Below are positions 37,375-49,300 of a stretch of DNA of 64,000 nt, piece after piece. The stretch's first letter is position 1. Every line of letters starts with the position of its first letter. The notes beneath the pieces were generated by a model. The model had not been told where the DNA came from. It worked only from the letters and a program-made list of their open reading frames with translations, and made no database searches. Origin of the DNA: Branchiostoma floridae (taxonomy: Eukaryota; Chordata; Leptocardii; Amphioxiformes; Branchiostomatidae); NCBI RefSeq assembly GCF_000003815.2, contig NC_049981.1:28694379-28758378 (forward strand), in the 5' to 3' direction. Made by a program: the position numbers and the translations under genes.

Positions 37375-38031
37375 TCGGCCCGTCCGAGAACCTACGCTTC
37401 CCCCGTTCGTCGTTTTTGACGTGAATAAAATTCATGATGAAAACTTTGTCCGAATCTTTCATACATAACATTACATTTGTACGGTAATTGCAACCAGTTC
37501 ATTCCACCATTTGAAAGGAGTATATCGCCGTAACGTAAGCTTAAAATTCGTGTCCTTGCATGTAGGATTGATATATACTATTAGGTACGTATATGTATAG
37601 TTATGTCCAAAGCTAGAGGTCGTTTGCAGCGGTCGCTACTCTGACTCCGATGCAACCTTGACCAAAAAGGACGAAAGAGGCTCGGCAGCTATGATGCGTT
37701 CGGGCTCCAGGCTACATGTATGTATGTATATATACACTATTCCCACTCTATTGGGAATATCGACGCAACGTCAAAGGACAGCAATCAGAAAAGATGCTAA
37801 GGGAAAGATATCTGGATGTACTTAAAGCCTACAGGTATGTCCGTGACTAGTTTCATCAGATCGAGACATTGCAGATGTACCTGGGGGAGAGAAGGTAGCT
37901 GCATGATCATGGCCTTGAGGACGGTAGCTGACGGACTACCGGGACGTTCAATGGAAGGTAAAATGTGTGTAGAGGAACATGTTGTGTGGAGACAAATATC
38001 TTCTCAATTTTGTGTATTTCTCACCCTGCAG

Positions 38032-38205
38032 CCCGGCCTGTACGAGTACTGTAACGTGGACAGCCTGACGCTGACCGGTCTGTGCTCCTGTGACGAGGGG
38101 CTGGAGTGTGTGGACTACAACCAGAACTTCGTCTTCGACGTCTTCACCGGAGACAGCTGGTGCGTGCCCATCCCAGACGTGGTGGGATCTGGTGGCGGAT
38201 TTTGA
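38032..38205 (+). CDS. orphan or alternative last exon of peptide gene 5
   Basis: Strong acceptor (CACCCTGCAG) and an open frame of 57 codons to TGA: LTGLCSCDEGLEC and NFVFDVFTGDSWC, closest to exon 3 of gene 5 (identical NQNFVFDV). All five second-half cysteines are kept and the frame (phase 0) is compatible with splicing from exon 2 of gene 5. AATAAA at 38240-38245. No signal-peptide exon or first-half cysteine exon is seen between 37375 and 38031. So it is either an alternative terminal exon or the remnant of a partial duplication. Confidence 0.7.
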   Translation, partial: PGLYEYCNVDSLTLTGLCSCDEGLECVDYNQNFVFDVFTGDSWCVPIPDVVGSGGGF

Positions 38206-38245
38206 GGTCGCTGGGCCGTCACTCCATAACTATGGCCAGAATAAA

Positions 38246-39950
38246 GAATATTGCAGCCAAACCCTTGCAAATTGATAAGAATTGAAATAAAATTGATCCG
38301 AGAAAAAGGCTTGGCCGTCTTGTCTACGCTTTAGTAAATGTGGAATCTTCTATACTATTAAATAGCACTCGATAACGTATGTTTTTGATTCCGTAAATGT
38401 AGTTTTAGTAGATACTCAATGACCTTCCCTTGGCCTTTCTATTTTTCTTTTCTATCTCACCACCCGGGCACCATCCCCTATTTGTGTACCAGGTAAAATA
38501 GATAGTAGAACCGCATGAAATGCCTCACAGCAGTGTCAACAAGAGCAAAACGAGCATTTCAACGTCTACCCACATACCAAATATCAAAACGATCCATCAA
38601 GGAGTTCTCTATTTATCTTGCGGAAAGACATCTCCATCACAGTCGCTACAATATCTCCATTTCACGTAGGTAACAACCCCGACCGACTTATGTGCTAGGA
38701 TATTAGATAGGGGTAGTACAGCTTGGATTCACTGCGAGGAACAAAAGGGAGGGAAGTCATAGAGGGAATTGGATTACTGTCATGTGCACTGAAATATCAA
38801 CTTCCTTGACTCTTTTTGGTTATAAGCACATTTCAAAAAGCCATCCTGACACACATATTGTGATGGCTATGGAATCTAAACATGCGAAACTAGACACTTA
38901 TATCCCTTGACGATAGGCTATCCATATATGCATGAGCCTGCCGTGGATTATGGGTAAAGGAGCGGTCACATTCGTAGTATCAGTATGCTGTCGTATGATT
39001 TTAATGTCGTGGAATTTTCAAGCAGGCTGTGGCAGAACCAACCACTAACAAGGCTTTTTTTTTCTAACAAGACAGTTGAATTTCTATGACATGTTCACGA
39101 CTCATATCCAGTTGCTTGAGTAACTACTTTTTGGCGTATCTTACTACCTGGATGTCTAAATAACCTATATGATCGACAACCAAGTATAAATTTTAGTAAC
39201 AACCCGCACAGCATACATTACATCAGACTGTCAACTTTAACCTGTTGGGCAAACATTTCCCAACCAGGTACGGTTGCATAAGAAGAACGATACTGGTGTC
39301 GGACATCTCGGTATTTGGGGCAACTCTATCTTATCAAGTCCTACCGGTCTTTGTATTTGCCAAAGGGGTCGAGTAGGTTTGTTTTTTAATTTCCCCTGAC
39401 GCATATCGGTATCAGATCAGGCCCACTCCCTCCAGAACACCGTCAAACAGTTCGAGAAGGTGGCTATCACCTGGTGTGTGTTCTCGCACTGCGTGAGACT
39501 CGGTGCACCTGCTCATCGCGTCACATCTAACGGTATTTGCGCTTCTACGCCGTGCGCTTCTCTAGTGGCGCGGCCGTATTCATCGTAGGTTGCCGTACAA
39601 TTTTCAAGCAGGCTGTGAAACAACCACTGACAAGGACATAAGACAAACTATTCCGTATGAAGACAGCCTGATACGACATGCGCACGACTATCCCAAGAAT
39701 ACCCAAGTTTTCTACACATTCCCTAAATTTCCATCAGTTATGAATGACACCTATGAACGACCATCCTTTGAGAGTCTATGATGTGGGTTTTAGGAGGGGC
39801 TTAAATAATAGTTTTCATTTTCCTACATGTATTTTATATAACGTCTACGTAATTGTATTTTTCACCTTTTACCTACATCTCTTGTTTTCATGTTTTTGAA
39901 AGATAACGTTATTGAATCTCATGCGCTGGCATCCGTTCGTAATAGACGTC
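38246..39950. other. intergenic spacer before the kringle protease
   Basis: No gene recognised. It carries the second copy of a dispersed repeat (39104-39165) and an imperfect direct repeat, ATTTTCAAGCAGGCTGTG at about 39013 and again at 39599, 585 bases apart. A GC-richer stretch at 39400-39600 has no open frame of note. Confidence 0.5.
39104..39165. repeat. dispersed repeat, copy 2
   Basis: TATCCAGTTGCTTGAGTAAC and CGTATCTTACTACCTGGATG; matches 9184-9240. Confidence 0.5.
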
Positions 39951-39960
39951 ATATTATATA
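39951..39960 (+). promoter_or_regulatory. TATA-like box of the kringle protease
   Basis: ATATTATATA about 85 bases before the ATG at 40042. Confidence 0.45.
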
Positions 39961-40041
39961 GAGCCACCTGATCCCGTCTCCAGTGTAGGAGCAAACGGAT
40001 AAAATTGCTCGGACAGTTTCGCACAAACAGACGACAAAATC

Positions 40042-42890
40042 ATGAGGACAGCTCTAGCGCTTCTGAGCCTTTTGGCCTTGTCAGCTGCTCAAGGTTCGTC
40101 CTTCCAAACTCGCATCTCTTTGTCCACACATGTGGTCTGTTTGTTCCTTCGCAGGCGTAAGATATCTATCCTAAACACTGAAGATAGTGTTGTATAAATA
40201 GCGTATGTTATAGGCGGGCATGTCACGCTGCCATATCAGACCGCCATATGCTACTGTGTTGTCTATAATGTCTTTTTAAAAAGATGACTCTGTGGAAACA
40301 CTGGTGCTCTACAGTTTTGTGTCCATTTGTAATAAATATCTAAAGCAAATACTAACACTTAATGAAGTATGGTATGATATTTATGTTCTTGAAATTTCCT
40401 CTGACGTTTTTTTAATGTAATTCTAATTTTGAGACATGGTGTTCAATGTCCCAAGTTCCCAACGCATTGTCCGAACGATTTAGCTACTTATACTGGATCC
40501 CGGTGCACGAATATTATAAAAGCTATAGAGATTGATAGCAGTACAGTCAAACCTGTATTAGGGGCCACCTCTACAGAGGGGCCACCTGTCCATAGTGGCC
40601 ACTTTCTGTCAGTCCCTTGGGTATTTTATCTACAAGTTGCCACCTCTATACAGAGGCCACCTGTCTATAGTGGCCAAATGTGTCCGGTCCCTTGAGTGGC
40701 CGCTATAGACAGGTTTGACTGTACATATCCTGCGCAGAAACTTTGACGCACTTTTATTTCCTAAGTTAGCGTTTATTGTGTACACCGTTCGCCTCTCCCA
40801 TTAGACTGCTATGTCGGTAGGGGCAGTGCCTACCGTGGGGATGTAAACGTCACTTCTAACGGGCTAGAGTGCCAACCTTGGTCCGTCCAGGCCCCGAACG
40901 GACATGCCTTCACCCCCACCAACTACCCAGACGCCGGGCTGGACGGGAACTACTGCCGCAACCCGGACAGCGACGTCAGGCCCTGGTGCTACACCATGGA
41001 CCCGAACGTGCGGTACGGCTACTGTGACGCTCCGCAATGTGGTACGTTTAGAGTCAAAGGAGTTGAAATTTTGAAGAAAAAAAAAGTAACTGTTATCATC
41101 TGCTACTTCGTTGTCGGGCATTTTCCCTACCTTTTAGGTCATCATATGTATCGTAGTTTGTTGTTTACCGTTTTGTGCCCTGATCGTATTTGAAAATTTG
41201 AAATAGAATAACTGATAATGAAAATAGAACAGCCGCACATGCTGTAGCCTGTGTTTACACAAGCTCTCGCCGGCTGGGCTTAATGACCCCCTCCCCCCGA
41301 GAGGTGGCGGCAATTGTCGGGCCGGCCGCTAGGGGCTTGATTTTAGTCAGGCTACACATGCTGTGATTGCCCTACAATGTTTTGAAGCTGCAACTTTGTT
41401 GTTTACTTAAACTTATGTCGTTAATATATGTATCGTTGTTTGCTAGTTACTACATTGTGTCCTGGTCTTTCTGGAATTTTTTAATACAAATTGAAAATGC
41501 AAATGCTGAAGCAAATGAAATCCCTCACAACTCAAGACTTGTGGAGAATTACAAGACAACATAGTGACCGCAAAACGAGATGAATACGGGACTTCTTGTT
41601 TAATATGACAAAACCATAATGTATAACGTTAGTATAAGACAATCAATTTGGGAGCTCCAAGAATAGCATGACTTTTGTTAATTCTAGAATGTTAGTATCA
41701 CAGTGATAAGACAATAATGCCATTATTCCAGACTGCATGTTCAACACCGGCGAGTTTTACAAGGGTTCAAAGGCCACCTCCATTTCCGGTCTGACCTGTC
41801 AGCGGTGGGACTCTCAGTCCCCTCACCAACATGACAGGTGAATGAAATATTTAAATTTTAATCGTGACGTGTGTTAGCCTGGTAACCATACCTATGGGTT
41901 TAGGGATGTCTTTTACCGGTCACTACCCGGAAATTAAATCATATGCCTTTTTTCTTCCGACCGGCCTTTGTACAAGGGACGACGTGTGCTAATGTGCATG
42001 GGCGAGGTGTCCCCGATGGTTCGGTTACCAGGCCAGACTGTCCACACAATTTCGATCCTTTTCAGTTTTCTTCAATAGAAAAATCCCCCACCCCTCTACT
42101 GTGACAATATGGGTTCTTGTACTTTGTCTATGTCGTGCGCACCTTGGTCCCAGTTCCAGATTTCTCCTTTATGATACGTATAGTTTTTATTTTATATTCC
42201 CTTCTTCTGTGTGAAGAACTCCACAAAACTACCCTGAAAATGACCTTCGTGAGAACTACTGCCGTAACCCGGATGGAGAACCTCGTACCTGGTGTTACAC
42301 TACGGACCCAAATGTGCGCTGGGAACACTGTGATGTCCCGAAATGTGGTAAGTTTGCTTTACTACGCAATGTGCAGTATCACATACATCCGTATCGGGTG
42401 AGAATGGAATGGCAGAGCAAACTTGAATATTCAAATATCTTAAACTATTGGATGTTCAATAGCTTAAACCAATGCGCTTTCTTAAACTATTGAATTTCCC
42501 AATAGCTTAAAACCAAGGAGCCTGATTAAACTATTGGATATGAATTAGATATCATTTCAAAAGGTGAACGTCTGGAGACCAGTGCGAAAATGGTCTGGAA
42601 TCATCATACAACGCAAATCGTGGCCACGTCAGTTTTGAAACATTCGTTGACCATCTTAATATCAAGTCTCATGTAAACAACGCTGCATTGAGACCAGAAA
42701 TCTTTTACCTTAGGAAAATGTTAAAGTATGCATCTGTAACTAGGCTTGAATGTAAATTCATCTGTGACGGTAGTCAACATTATGTTACAATTTTTAAGAC
42801 TCTAGGTAAGTGCTTTACTTTGTGTATGGATATAAAGTCTTAAAAATTGTAGCATAATCTGTAACTAAGGGAGCGATAGAAGAATTGCGT

Positions 42891-42940
<50 letters not shown>

Positions 42941-45900
42941 CTTGATGTTCCATGCAACGTTACACCTTCCAGACAATGCAGACCTGGGCTCGTGCGGTGA
43001 GCAGGCCATCCAGCCCACGTTCTCCCGGATAGTGGTCGGGTCTGTGGCCACGCCGGGGTCCTGGCCATGGCAGGTTTCCCTCGGGGTGAGTACAACAGTT
43101 GGATTATTCTTCAAGGCTTGTGATGGGGACAGGCACAGTTCAACGTGAATCCACACCTCATCACGTTAATGGTAGTGTTATAGAGGTAGAACAGATATGA
43201 ATGTATGGGTGTGTGTAGCTGGTCGTCTCCAGCTCCATCATCCGGGACTCTACATGTACGGTCCATCCTTGGATTGTCCTGAATGGTACTTCCCAAAGAG
43301 CACATCTGATTATGTATGTGCATAATATGTATTCATCTCCTGATGGTATGTAATCTAAAGTTGAGAAGTTCTGTATCTGTATCTGTATCTATATAGCCGG
43401 TATAACCGCCGTTCGACGTAACACACCAGCTTCGCAGGCACGCGGCGCGGCAGTAGCTGGTTATATTACACCGAACGACCCGTCACACCTAACTTTTGCA
43501 CATCTATCTGCAAGCGTTCTTTGAAGCTATTCAGAGAAGATGCCCCTACTGTGCTTGGTGATAACAAATTCCACTCTACGATAGTTCTGGGAAAATTTTT
43601 TGAACACATCAATCCTAGGTTGGTAACTCTTGTATTTGAAGTCATGGCTGTTTCTTGTTCGTTTTTGGGTATTAGATACTTATCAGTCGGTACGTCCACC
43701 AGTTTATTGGTCATTTTGTACACCATGCAAAGTCTAGACCTTTTCCTTCTGTCTTCAAGTGATGTCCACTGCAGATCTGTTTTCATTTTGGTAACACTAG
43801 CATCCCTAAGTTCGGTTCACACTTCCGACAATGATCGTCCATTCTGTTGAAATGTTGTTCCACAGTACGGCTCCAATGGGCAGCACGTGTGTGGGGCCAC
43901 GCTTATCGCCCCTGACTGGGTTCTGTCCGCGGCGCACTGCTTCGCACAACTCTCGTGAGTATTCGTGTCATTTGAAATTCGGTTGTCTCCTAGTTTTATC
44001 GTTGAACCTTGCTCACAATATAAAGTCGGTCAAACAATTGTCTCAGTTCCTCGTCGACTTAACAACGATCCTAAATCAAGAAAGTCGTCTCGACACAAAT
44101 CGCGACGAGTTCAGTTACTACTTCTGGGCAACAGTCTGTGATAACTACTATGGTGTGTATACTTTTCCACCACATGTAGCACAAACCCAGGTTCGTTCGT
44201 TGTGAAAGTGGGGAAGCACAACAAGGCCTCCACCGACTCCACGGAGCAGAGCATGCAAGTCGCACAGATCATCGTCCACCCGCGGTACCAGCAGGAGGGA
44301 CAGTGAGTTTAAATTGTCGTCTTAAAAAAATTCACTTTTAACTTATAAAGAGTCCCGTTATTGAAGGTTTTGTCGAGCCCATAGCAAATCGGGGAGGCAG
44401 AGATGAAAATTATCACTTGATAATGCAATGAGATATGAGTATCTGTGAACTGCTATGTTTGACAGTACAACTATTCATAAGCTTCCTGTGCAATATTGAA
44501 ATGAAACACTTTCCAATACTATATAGGGCAAATACGACCTCTGTATGGAAGCATACTACCGATCGACTTGATCTTGATGGGTATCCGTATGAAAGACAGA
44601 AGGGTATCGCGGTTTTGATTTTACTTTTCTCGCTTTTCTTGTCAGGAACACCAATGACATCGCCCTGCTGAAGTTGGTCGGGCGGGTCCAACTGAACGAT
44701 TACGTCATGCAGGCCTGCATCACGGAGACAGAGGCGCCAGAGGGCGCTATGTGCGTGGCGACAGGTTTCGGAAACACGGAAGGTGGGAAAGCATTTCCGA
44801 CTTTAATGTGCAGACTGAGATTTCCTTCTGCATCAAGCAAAAAAATATAATCAGGATGCATCCAAGGCTTCTCGAGTTATGCTGCTCACACACACACACA
44901 CACACACATACACACACAGAGAGAGAGAGAGAGAGAGAAACACGCTCGAAACATAACCTTGTGGCGTAGGTAAATAGTATAGAGCAGAAGCCCGTCTATT
45001 CAATACAAGTATTAACTCGACCTTCTCCCTGAACGTAGGTACTGGTGGCGACAACTACCTAAAACAGGTACAACTACCGTTGCTTAGCAACACCCAGTGC
45101 AGGAGCTGGCTTGGAAGCGTCATCCAAAGCACTATGGTGTGCGCTGGGTACGAGGGCGGCGGCTCCGACACGTGCCAGGTAAGATTGTACTATCACAGAT
45201 ACGGATGTTGTTTCTTGTATAGATAAGCTTAGCAGCTGGGTTGTCAGTTACTACATGACAGGGCGCTGTCGTACAGCAATGATCGAAGTTAGGGCGAGGC
45301 GATGCTACCCAACGGGGCTGAAACGCAAGGGTCTGAAGCAGCTACGGCTCGGCGCGCTTAGGAAACATAATATTCACGGCCCAAGATGCGAACAAAGATG
45401 TTATAATAATTTGGAGTTAGGGTTTGGTGACAGATCGCGCCGCATCAAAACATTGGGTGATATTACATATCTAGTCTAAATAAGACTTGTTAAACATGTA
45501 CATGCACTGCAGTTGTACTTCCCTGGAAATTTAAAAAAACGTGTTGACTCAATGGCACTACCTGTGATAGGGCTGCAAAGTTTACACCACACATTATTGG
45601 CACGACAAGAGAGATTTCGACTTTTGTTTAATTACAATAAATCAACAATGGATAAAGGTATCGGGTGTGTGTTATCAATGCCTATGTGTTGGCTTATTAG
45701 TAGCCAATGTAGTCCTAACTACAATTCAATGAGCCTGTGCTCAAATATTTTAATTGGAGAAGAACTGACTTTGAATATCACTTGAGTGCATCCTCACCAT
45801 TATATGTTACATTTTCAGGGAGACAGCGGCGGCCCGCTGACGTGTCCTCGCCTGGGCAAGTGGTTCGTGTCAGGGGTCACCAGTTTCGGCCAAGGGTGTG

Positions 45901-45980
45901 CGGACCCGCGCAAGCCGGGGGTGTACACCCGTGTGGGATACTACATCGACTGGATCCTGAAGTACACAGCTAACAACTAA
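40042..45980 (+). CDS. secreted kringle-kringle-trypsin serine protease
   Basis: Predicted 429 aa. Exons 40042-40093, 40805-41041, 41732-41837, 42217-42347, 42973-43085, 43866-43954, 44180-44302, 44646-44782, 45039-45178, 45819-45980; phases close at every junction. Signal peptide ([16 protein letters not shown]), kringle 1 (one exon), kringle 2 (two exons), linker [12 protein letters not shown], then activation at R/IVVG. Catalytic His in LSAAHC, Asp in NDIALLKL, Ser in GDSGGPL; SDTCQ gives Asp189, so trypsin-like. Kringle 1 keeps the acidic pair (NPDSDV) and RY pair used for lysine binding in plasminogen kringles; kringle 2 has NPDGEP and RW. Two kringles plus protease recalls prothrombin and plasminogen, but there is no Gla or PAN domain, so no vertebrate name is given. 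For exon 7 the acceptor CATGTAG/C was chosen because a nearer AG breaks the frame. ATTAAA at 46066. Confidence 0.9.
40544..40721. mobile_element. TA-flanked mariner-like MITE, 178 bp
   Basis: In intron 1 of the kringle protease. TA on both sides (40542-40543, 40722-40723) and inverted ends CAGTCAAACCTG / CAGGTTTGACTG. Inside are repeats of GGCCACCTCTATAC-like sequence. It shares its terminal 12 bases with the larger element at 48530-49438. Confidence 0.85.
42779..42858. mobile_element. palindromic MITE, 80 bp
   Basis: ATTATGTTACAATTTTTAAG and its near reverse complement ending TGTAGCATAAT. Related to the palindrome at 21854-21953 by the core GGATATAAAGTCTT(A/G)AAAATT. Confidence 0.7.
42894..42939. 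repeat. (AT)n microsatellite
   Basis: Pure AT repeat, ending about 33 bases before the acceptor of protease exon 5 of the kringle gene. Confidence 0.95.
43375..43800 (-). pseudogene. LINE 3' fragment (reverse-transcriptase C-terminal tail)
   Basis: Minus strand in the intron before the His57 exon of the kringle protease. The frame contains [19 protein letters not shown], then [12 protein letters not shown] and SFKERL, the conserved tail of many non-LTR retrotransposon ORF2 proteins (RxxxRLxxxYKI...FFPRTIxEWNxLP). The 3' end runs into (GATACA)n on the minus strand (plus-strand TGTATC, 43373-43395). Only the last part of the element is present, as expected for 5'-truncated insertions. Confidence 0.85.
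44888..44939. repeat. (CA)n(GA)n compound microsatellite
   Basis: CACACA run with one TA interruption, followed by GAGAGA, in the intron before exon 9 of the kringle protease. Confidence 0.95.
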
Positions 45981-46065
45981 GGCGGCAACACACCGCATTC
46001 ATGGAGAACTCACATTGAACTTAATTAGGATGTAAAACGTTATTTTGAAAGACTATCTATAAAAC

Positions 46066-46071
46066 ATTAAA
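46066..46071 (+). terminator. variant polyadenylation signal ATTAAA
   Basis: ATTAAA 86 bases after the stop of the kringle protease. No canonical AATAAA lies nearer. The convergent TSP1 protease gene ends only about 360 bases away. Confidence 0.5.
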
Positions 46072-46339
46072 TGCAATGTTCTTCGGACCCCAATGCTCTC
46101 GTGTCATTCTTTCAAGTGTTTCTATTTCAGGATTATTACTGAGCTCAAAAGAGTAAATTTTCAATTATTCTATACCCGGGTACCCAAAAGCTCGTACAGC
46201 ATTGTATCTTTGAATTACATTCTAACTACTTATGTTTCCTTTTTGTTAATTCACAACAATCTCGCCTTAACCATAAGAGTATCAGTATTAGAATGTTTCG
46301 TCAACGATGATCAGCGATGTCTCCCAAACTCCAGCCCGC

Positions 46340-49300
46340 TCACTCGCCGCCATGTTCCGCCATGACCCACCGGATCCAGTCCACGTAGTGGCTGACCTTG
46401 GTGTAGACTCCATAACTTCCGGGTCGGCCGCACTCGTCATCACCAAAGCTGGTCACGCCAACCATCGTCCAGCTGGGTGGAGCAAAAATAATGCAATCTT
46501 ATTAATGGTATGATGAAACAAAGATAACAAGTTCGTGATACGAAACAATACAGTGTGTCAATACATCTACTGATATATGTAATCTACACAGGGGCATGAG
46601 AATGAGAGTATGAACTTATCTGTTCTATATGAGCATCAAGGGTAAGTAAAAAGCCACGAATATCATGTTAAGTTCACTGGAAAACAAAGAGACAAGGACT
46701 AGCTATTCTTAAAACACTGATATATAGGCTAAATAAAAGTTTGCGCCTTGTCTTACCTATCGCCTTGTTGACATGACATGGGTCCCCCGCTGTCCCCGCC
46801 ACAAGAGTCCCTGCCGCCCTCCTCGTACCCTGCGCAGTACATGCCGGGTCCGATGGCGTAATCACCGTACTCTGCGTACGTCTCACGGCACGTGACGTCA
46901 TCAATAATGGGGACCTGGACCTGTTAACGCAAGAAAACAATGCTCCTATGATATCGCAAATTCTGTATAAGACATATGGTACTCGAGGCGAACTCCATTC
47001 AGCACCAAGGACATTCAGCACCAAGGACAGGGTAGGTATGTAGATCATTATTACATGTTATTGCGCATCACTTAACGTTGCTGTTGATCTCTCGTTTCTT
47101 TTCTTTTTTAGGTTGTACAATGTATTCTTTATCTACAGGAAGCATTCCAGATATGTTGCTCTTGAGCCTGTGATATTTGTATAACTACAAAACATGGGTT
47201 TGACAAATCATTGTTTCTTCTTTACTATCAATTGTGTCCAGATGCAGTGTACTTCTCTATGTAAAGATTATATTTGCTCATCAAAATGAACTCACCTCTC
47301 TTAGAATGTTACTCCCTACCAATGAAGGCTGCACGTATTTGCCCCATCCCGTGACGTAACATCCGGTCCCGACCGGCGGGAAGTCTCCTGGTTCCGGTAG
47401 ACAGATGGGGTAGACGGCAGGGCTCAGTTTGACCGGTTTCTTCAGCTTGAGGAGCGCTATATCGTGGTGATCAGTCTCGCGTGTGTAGTCTGGGTGGAGA
47501 ATTACTTTGGCAATCTGAAGGAACAGAAAAATTTTAATGTAGGCCATGTTGAAAAATCCACGACTTGACTTCAGGATTTTTTCGACGATTATACTGTGCT
47601 TCAATCAATGTGTGCGTGCGTGAGTGCGTGTGTGTGTGTGTAAAAAAAAGGTGGGCACAATCCTGCTTTCCCTGTAGCTAGTCCCTTTCCATTTTTCTTA
47701 CTTGAGCATTTTTCTGTGTGTCCTCTCGCGTCATGAAGTCATGTTCCCCAACTCTGACCAGAGACTTCCGCTGAGTGGACTTCCGCCGGAAGCAGTGAGC
47801 CGCCGTCAGAACCCACTGCGGAGAAATGAGTGTTCCTCCGCAGAAGTGTCCGAAGTAGTCCTTGTCCAACATGGCGACCTAAAGTAAAGTACACATGTAC
47901 ATTGTCATACAAATGATTCGTTGCTTCAGTAGCTAGTGCCAATGGGGTTTGAAACAGTTACGTTTTTTATCTTGTGTCTAAGTTGACTTTTAACCGGCAC
48001 ACGAGATGTCAAAATCAGAAGCTCCCATGTTATTCCATAGAAATCCGCTAGGAGGGATTGTACATCGAACACGAGCTTCGTTTGCCCGGTCCACTAATAT
48101 CATACGGATCCATACACATTTTCTTGAGTCATGCATACATGTACACAACAAACAAATAACATTAACTTGCACGCACCCCACACACCCAACAAACAAACAA
48201 ATAAGCGACACTGAAAACATAACCTTCATGTCGAGGGTAATTATCATAAGTTGTTTAATTACAGAATATCGCCAAAACTTATTAAATATTACAGCGTTCC
48301 CTGGTGACACCTGCTTGGAAATGAATAAGCTATAGTTTACCTGCCACGGCCAGCTCCCCTGTCTGGCCGGCCGACCCCCCACGATCCTGAAGCGAGGTAA
48401 CTGTGGTTTGACACCGCAGCCAGACGAGTTGAACTTGCCCTCCGACTGTTCGGGATAAGGATCTTCATCTGTGGTGACGTAGCATGTTGGTAACTATATC
48501 GCGATGTCAAATTTGTTTCATCTTATCTACAGTCAAACCTGCCCAAGTCGACCACCCGTGGGACCGGAAAAAAACAGTCGATTTGGACAGGTGGTCGCTG
48601 AGAAGAGTATCAACTCAAAACATGCCCGATGCAAAGTATGAATGGTTTCCGCTGTGTTTGATGGCAAATAGCAAGCACACTGCACGCACGCACACTGTAA
48701 ACTGTAAATTTAACCCCAAGCTTTCATCGAGCTTTTATTCGATACAGTGTTCTAAAGCTCAATATTCGTACACTAACGTTTTAGACAGTAAGGGAACTTT
48801 GATGCTGTCTGTTACCATACAAGCCTTTATTCGACGCTGTGTTCTTGATCGCCGTATCTGAAATAACTACGGTGCACCTTTCGAATTCGATGCCCGGTAC
48901 GTCCCGATAGCGTACTTTCCCACGGGTGAATGTACAATACAGTTGAACAAAAGCACGCACACAGATCTTTCTTAAAAAGGTATGAGCTACACAGATCTTT
49001 CTTGAAAAAGTATCAGGCTATATACGTTTCAGTATTCGTTCACCTTATGATGATATGGATTGAAAAAAAAAAAAACTTCTGTAACAACTAAATTCGGATT
49101 TTCTTACAACGAAATTTCCTCCCATATTACAGTAGACTGACCCATCGACCCACCCATTGACCTGCGTAAAAGCAGTCAAAATCCGTCGCAAACTGGCCGA
49201 TTTCGGCACAAAATCGCGCTAGTTATCATCAAAAATCGATGAAAACCTCAATTTTGAAAATGATGCGGTCGTTATGGGTCCCAATTTGGGCCGGTCGCGG

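Noticed and set aside
43466-43786. Extra coding exon inside the kringle protease
   Set aside because: The frame is on the opposite strand and matches the C-terminal tail of non-LTR retrotransposons.
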